Source of the DNA: 2-01-FULL-39-10-A sp964525395
GTDB taxonomy: Bacteria; Patescibacteriota; Microgenomatia; Levybacterales; UBA12049
NCBI GenBank assembly: GCA_964525395.1
Contig: CAZGGU010000005.1
Coordinates: forward strand, 1-52,432
Direction: 5' to 3'
DNA length: 52,432 nucleotides
The translations under genes were made by a program, and so were the position numbers. Shown one piece after another: positions 51,425-52,432 of this stretch; position 1 is the first letter of the stretch; every line of letters begins with the position of its first letter. The notes under the pieces were generated by a model. The model saw only the letters and a program-made list of their open reading frames with translations, was not told the origin of the DNA and did no database searches.

Positions 51425-52123
51425 ATGAAAAAGGATATCAGCTCGTCCTCTCAAAAATGGGATCACTATTGGAAAAAAGAAATAAATAACACCCAGGCAA
51501 TTTACAACAAAGTTGCTGAGTTTTATAGGAAATATATTATCAAACCAGCTCTTAATTATTTTATTAAAATATACTTCAAAAAAGGAAGTAAGCTCCTCCA
51601 TGCAGGCTGCGGAACTGGACAAGTAGATACTGACCTTATCAACTACTATAAAATTACAGGTGTTGATATTTCTAAAGAAGCATTAAATATAAATAGAAAT
51701 TCGAATTTAAAATCTATTCGACTTGTTAAAGCCGATGCAAAAAAAATGCCATTTAAATCAAATTCATTTGATGGCATTTACAATCTTGGACTTATGGAAC
51801 ATTTCACCCAGGAAGAAATAAATAAGACTCTTAAAGAGTTTAGGCGAGTATTAAAACGGGATGGGAAAATAATATTCTTTTGGCCTCCTATTTTTGGAAT
51901 ATCTGTATTATCTTTAAAGCTCATTCATAATTTTTTAAATCTATTTTCGAACAATAAAATTGTTCTTCATCCAGATGAAATAAATCTACTCAAAAACAAA
52001 ACACAAATTAAAAACATACTCGAAAAAAATGGTTTTAAACTAACTAAATTTTATTTCGGTCCGAGAGACATGTTTACCCACTGTATTATAGTTGCGAAAA
52101 AAAGTTCTAAAACAGATAATTAA
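51425..52123 (+). CDS. Class I SAM-dependent methyltransferase
   Basis: The 232-aa protein carries motif I LLHAGCGTGQVDTDLI (~60), a VDISKEAL strand (~80), VKADAKKMPFKSNSFDGIYN (~105), LGLMEHFTQEE and EFRRVLKRDGKIIFFWPP (~140), the Methyltransf_11 pattern. The C-terminal part (LKNKTQIKNILEKNGF) is the usual last strand-helix unit. The substrate is unknown; the next gene is a GT-C glycosyltransferase-like protein, so a glycan or lipid substrate is possible. It is divergent from the 119-aa gene across 75 bp. Confidence 0.85.
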   Translation: MKKDISSSSQKWDHYWKKEINNTQAIYNKVAEFYRKYIIKPALNYFIKIYFKKGSKLLHAGCGTGQVDTDLINYYKITGVDISKEALNINRNSNLKSIRLVKADAKKMPFKSNSFDGIYNLGLMEHFTQEEINKTLKEFRRVLKRDGKIIFFWPPIFGISVLSLKLIHNFLNLFSNNKIVLHPDEINLLKNKTQIKNILEKNGFKLTKFYFGPRDMFTHCIIVAKKSSKTDN

Positions 52124-52125
52124 TT

Positions 52126-52432
52126 ATGCTAAAAAATCTCAAGAATTTATTCCTAAGCGATCAAGTTAAGAAAAAACAAAGATATATTTTAATCGGTATC
52201 ATCATTACCCTCTCCTGCATAGTCTACCTAAACACTTTTCAAAACACCTTCATCATGGATGACCGTACCATCTTTTTCGATTGGCCTGAGGTCAAAAATT
52301 TTGAAGCCGTAAAACTTCTTGAAGGCTCTTACCCAGAAAGATATAGCTTTCATCCTGTTTTCAGACCAATCAAAGGCATCGTGCACGCCACGTCCTATTC
52401 TCTTTCAGGAAATAATCCGATTTTTTATCATT
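52126..52432 (+). CDS. Start of a GT-C membrane glycosyltransferase (TMTC/PMT-like), 3'-truncated
   Basis: ATG 52126 begins 2 nt after the methyltransferase stop, and the frame runs off the window edge. The 102 visible residues show a first span (YILIGIIITLSCIVYLNTF) followed by NTFIMDDRTIFFDWPEV, then FHPVFRPIKGIVHATSYSL. The Asp-Asp pair after the first span and the H-P-x-F-R-P loop match the O-mannosyltransferase-like (DUF1736/TMTC) family, often fused to TPRs. It probably transfers a lipid-linked sugar on the outer face. Confidence 0.7.
   Translation, partial: MLKNLKNLFLSDQVKKKQRYILIGIIITLSCIVYLNTFQNTFIMDDRTIFFDWPEVKNFEAVKLLEGSYPERYSFHPVFRPIKGIVHATSYSLSGNNPIFYH

Noticed and set aside
1..52432. 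CRISPR arrays, IS elements, rRNA genes
   Set aside because: No regularly spaced repeats, no transposase frames and no rRNA motifs were found on either strand.

Overview
The window is AT-rich bacterial DNA, about 35-40% GC by eye, with one GC-rich island. It looks like a Candidate Phyla Radiation (Patescibacteria) genome, most likely Microgenomates-type. The grounds are giant repeat-built surface proteins, a Wzy-like ligase fused to TPRs, a Rho with a Q/N-rich N-terminal insertion, class-A beta-lactamase-fold SxxK proteins, PIN-TRAM next to RadA, and no mobile-element genes. TGA works as a stop (for example at 33511-33513), so the UGA=Gly code of Gracilibacteria/SR1 does not apply. One 100-N scaffold gap lies at 41523-41622.

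Layout. 1-6000: 3' part of giant fibre protein A, an O-antigen ligase/polymerase with TPRs, and an SxxK serine hydrolase. 6000-12500: zinc-ribbon protein, tRNA-Ala(GGC), LysM-M23 peptidase, Rho, a DUF11 surface protein with a C-terminal anchor, and a VirD4/HerA-like ATPase. 12.8-15.9 kb: a GC-rich island with two membrane or secreted protein genes of no recognised family, followed by about 740 nt packed with RNA hairpins that ends in a hairpin covering the ribosome binding site of the next gene. 15.9-21.4 kb: two GT2-type glycosyltransferases, one with a degenerate active site, around a 1095-aa GT-C/YfhO-like membrane protein, then a 48-aa protein. 21.4-25.8 kb: LytR_C protein, a 767-aa surface/membrane protein and a second SxxK hydrolase. 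26.5-46.2 kb: a surface block with giant fibre B (2034 aa), an HTH-PIN pair translationally coupled to a surface protein, two tandem 'surface protein + DUF916-like anchor' pairs, a cupredoxin-like protein, and giant fibre C (2698 aa). 46.6-52.4 kb: PIN-TRAM, RadA, ribosomal protein S1, two methyltransferases, a hypothetical protein and the start of a GT-C mannosyltransferase-like gene.

Three things stand out. (1) Giant C joins two cytoplasmic MerR/excisionase-type helix-turn-helix domains, one membrane span and about 2,450 residues of fibre-like exterior in one chain, so it could pass a surface signal directly to DNA. (2) The GC-rich island with its structured RNA does not match any class I recognise; it is either a new accessory element with a large RNA or an assembly chimera. 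(3) Many genes have a sigma70-type -10 box 5-7 nt before the start codon and no Shine-Dalgarno sequence, which points to widespread leaderless mRNAs. This includes a divergent pair whose two -35 boxes overlap.

All functional calls come from reading the sequence and recalling family features. No database search, folding program or coverage data was available.
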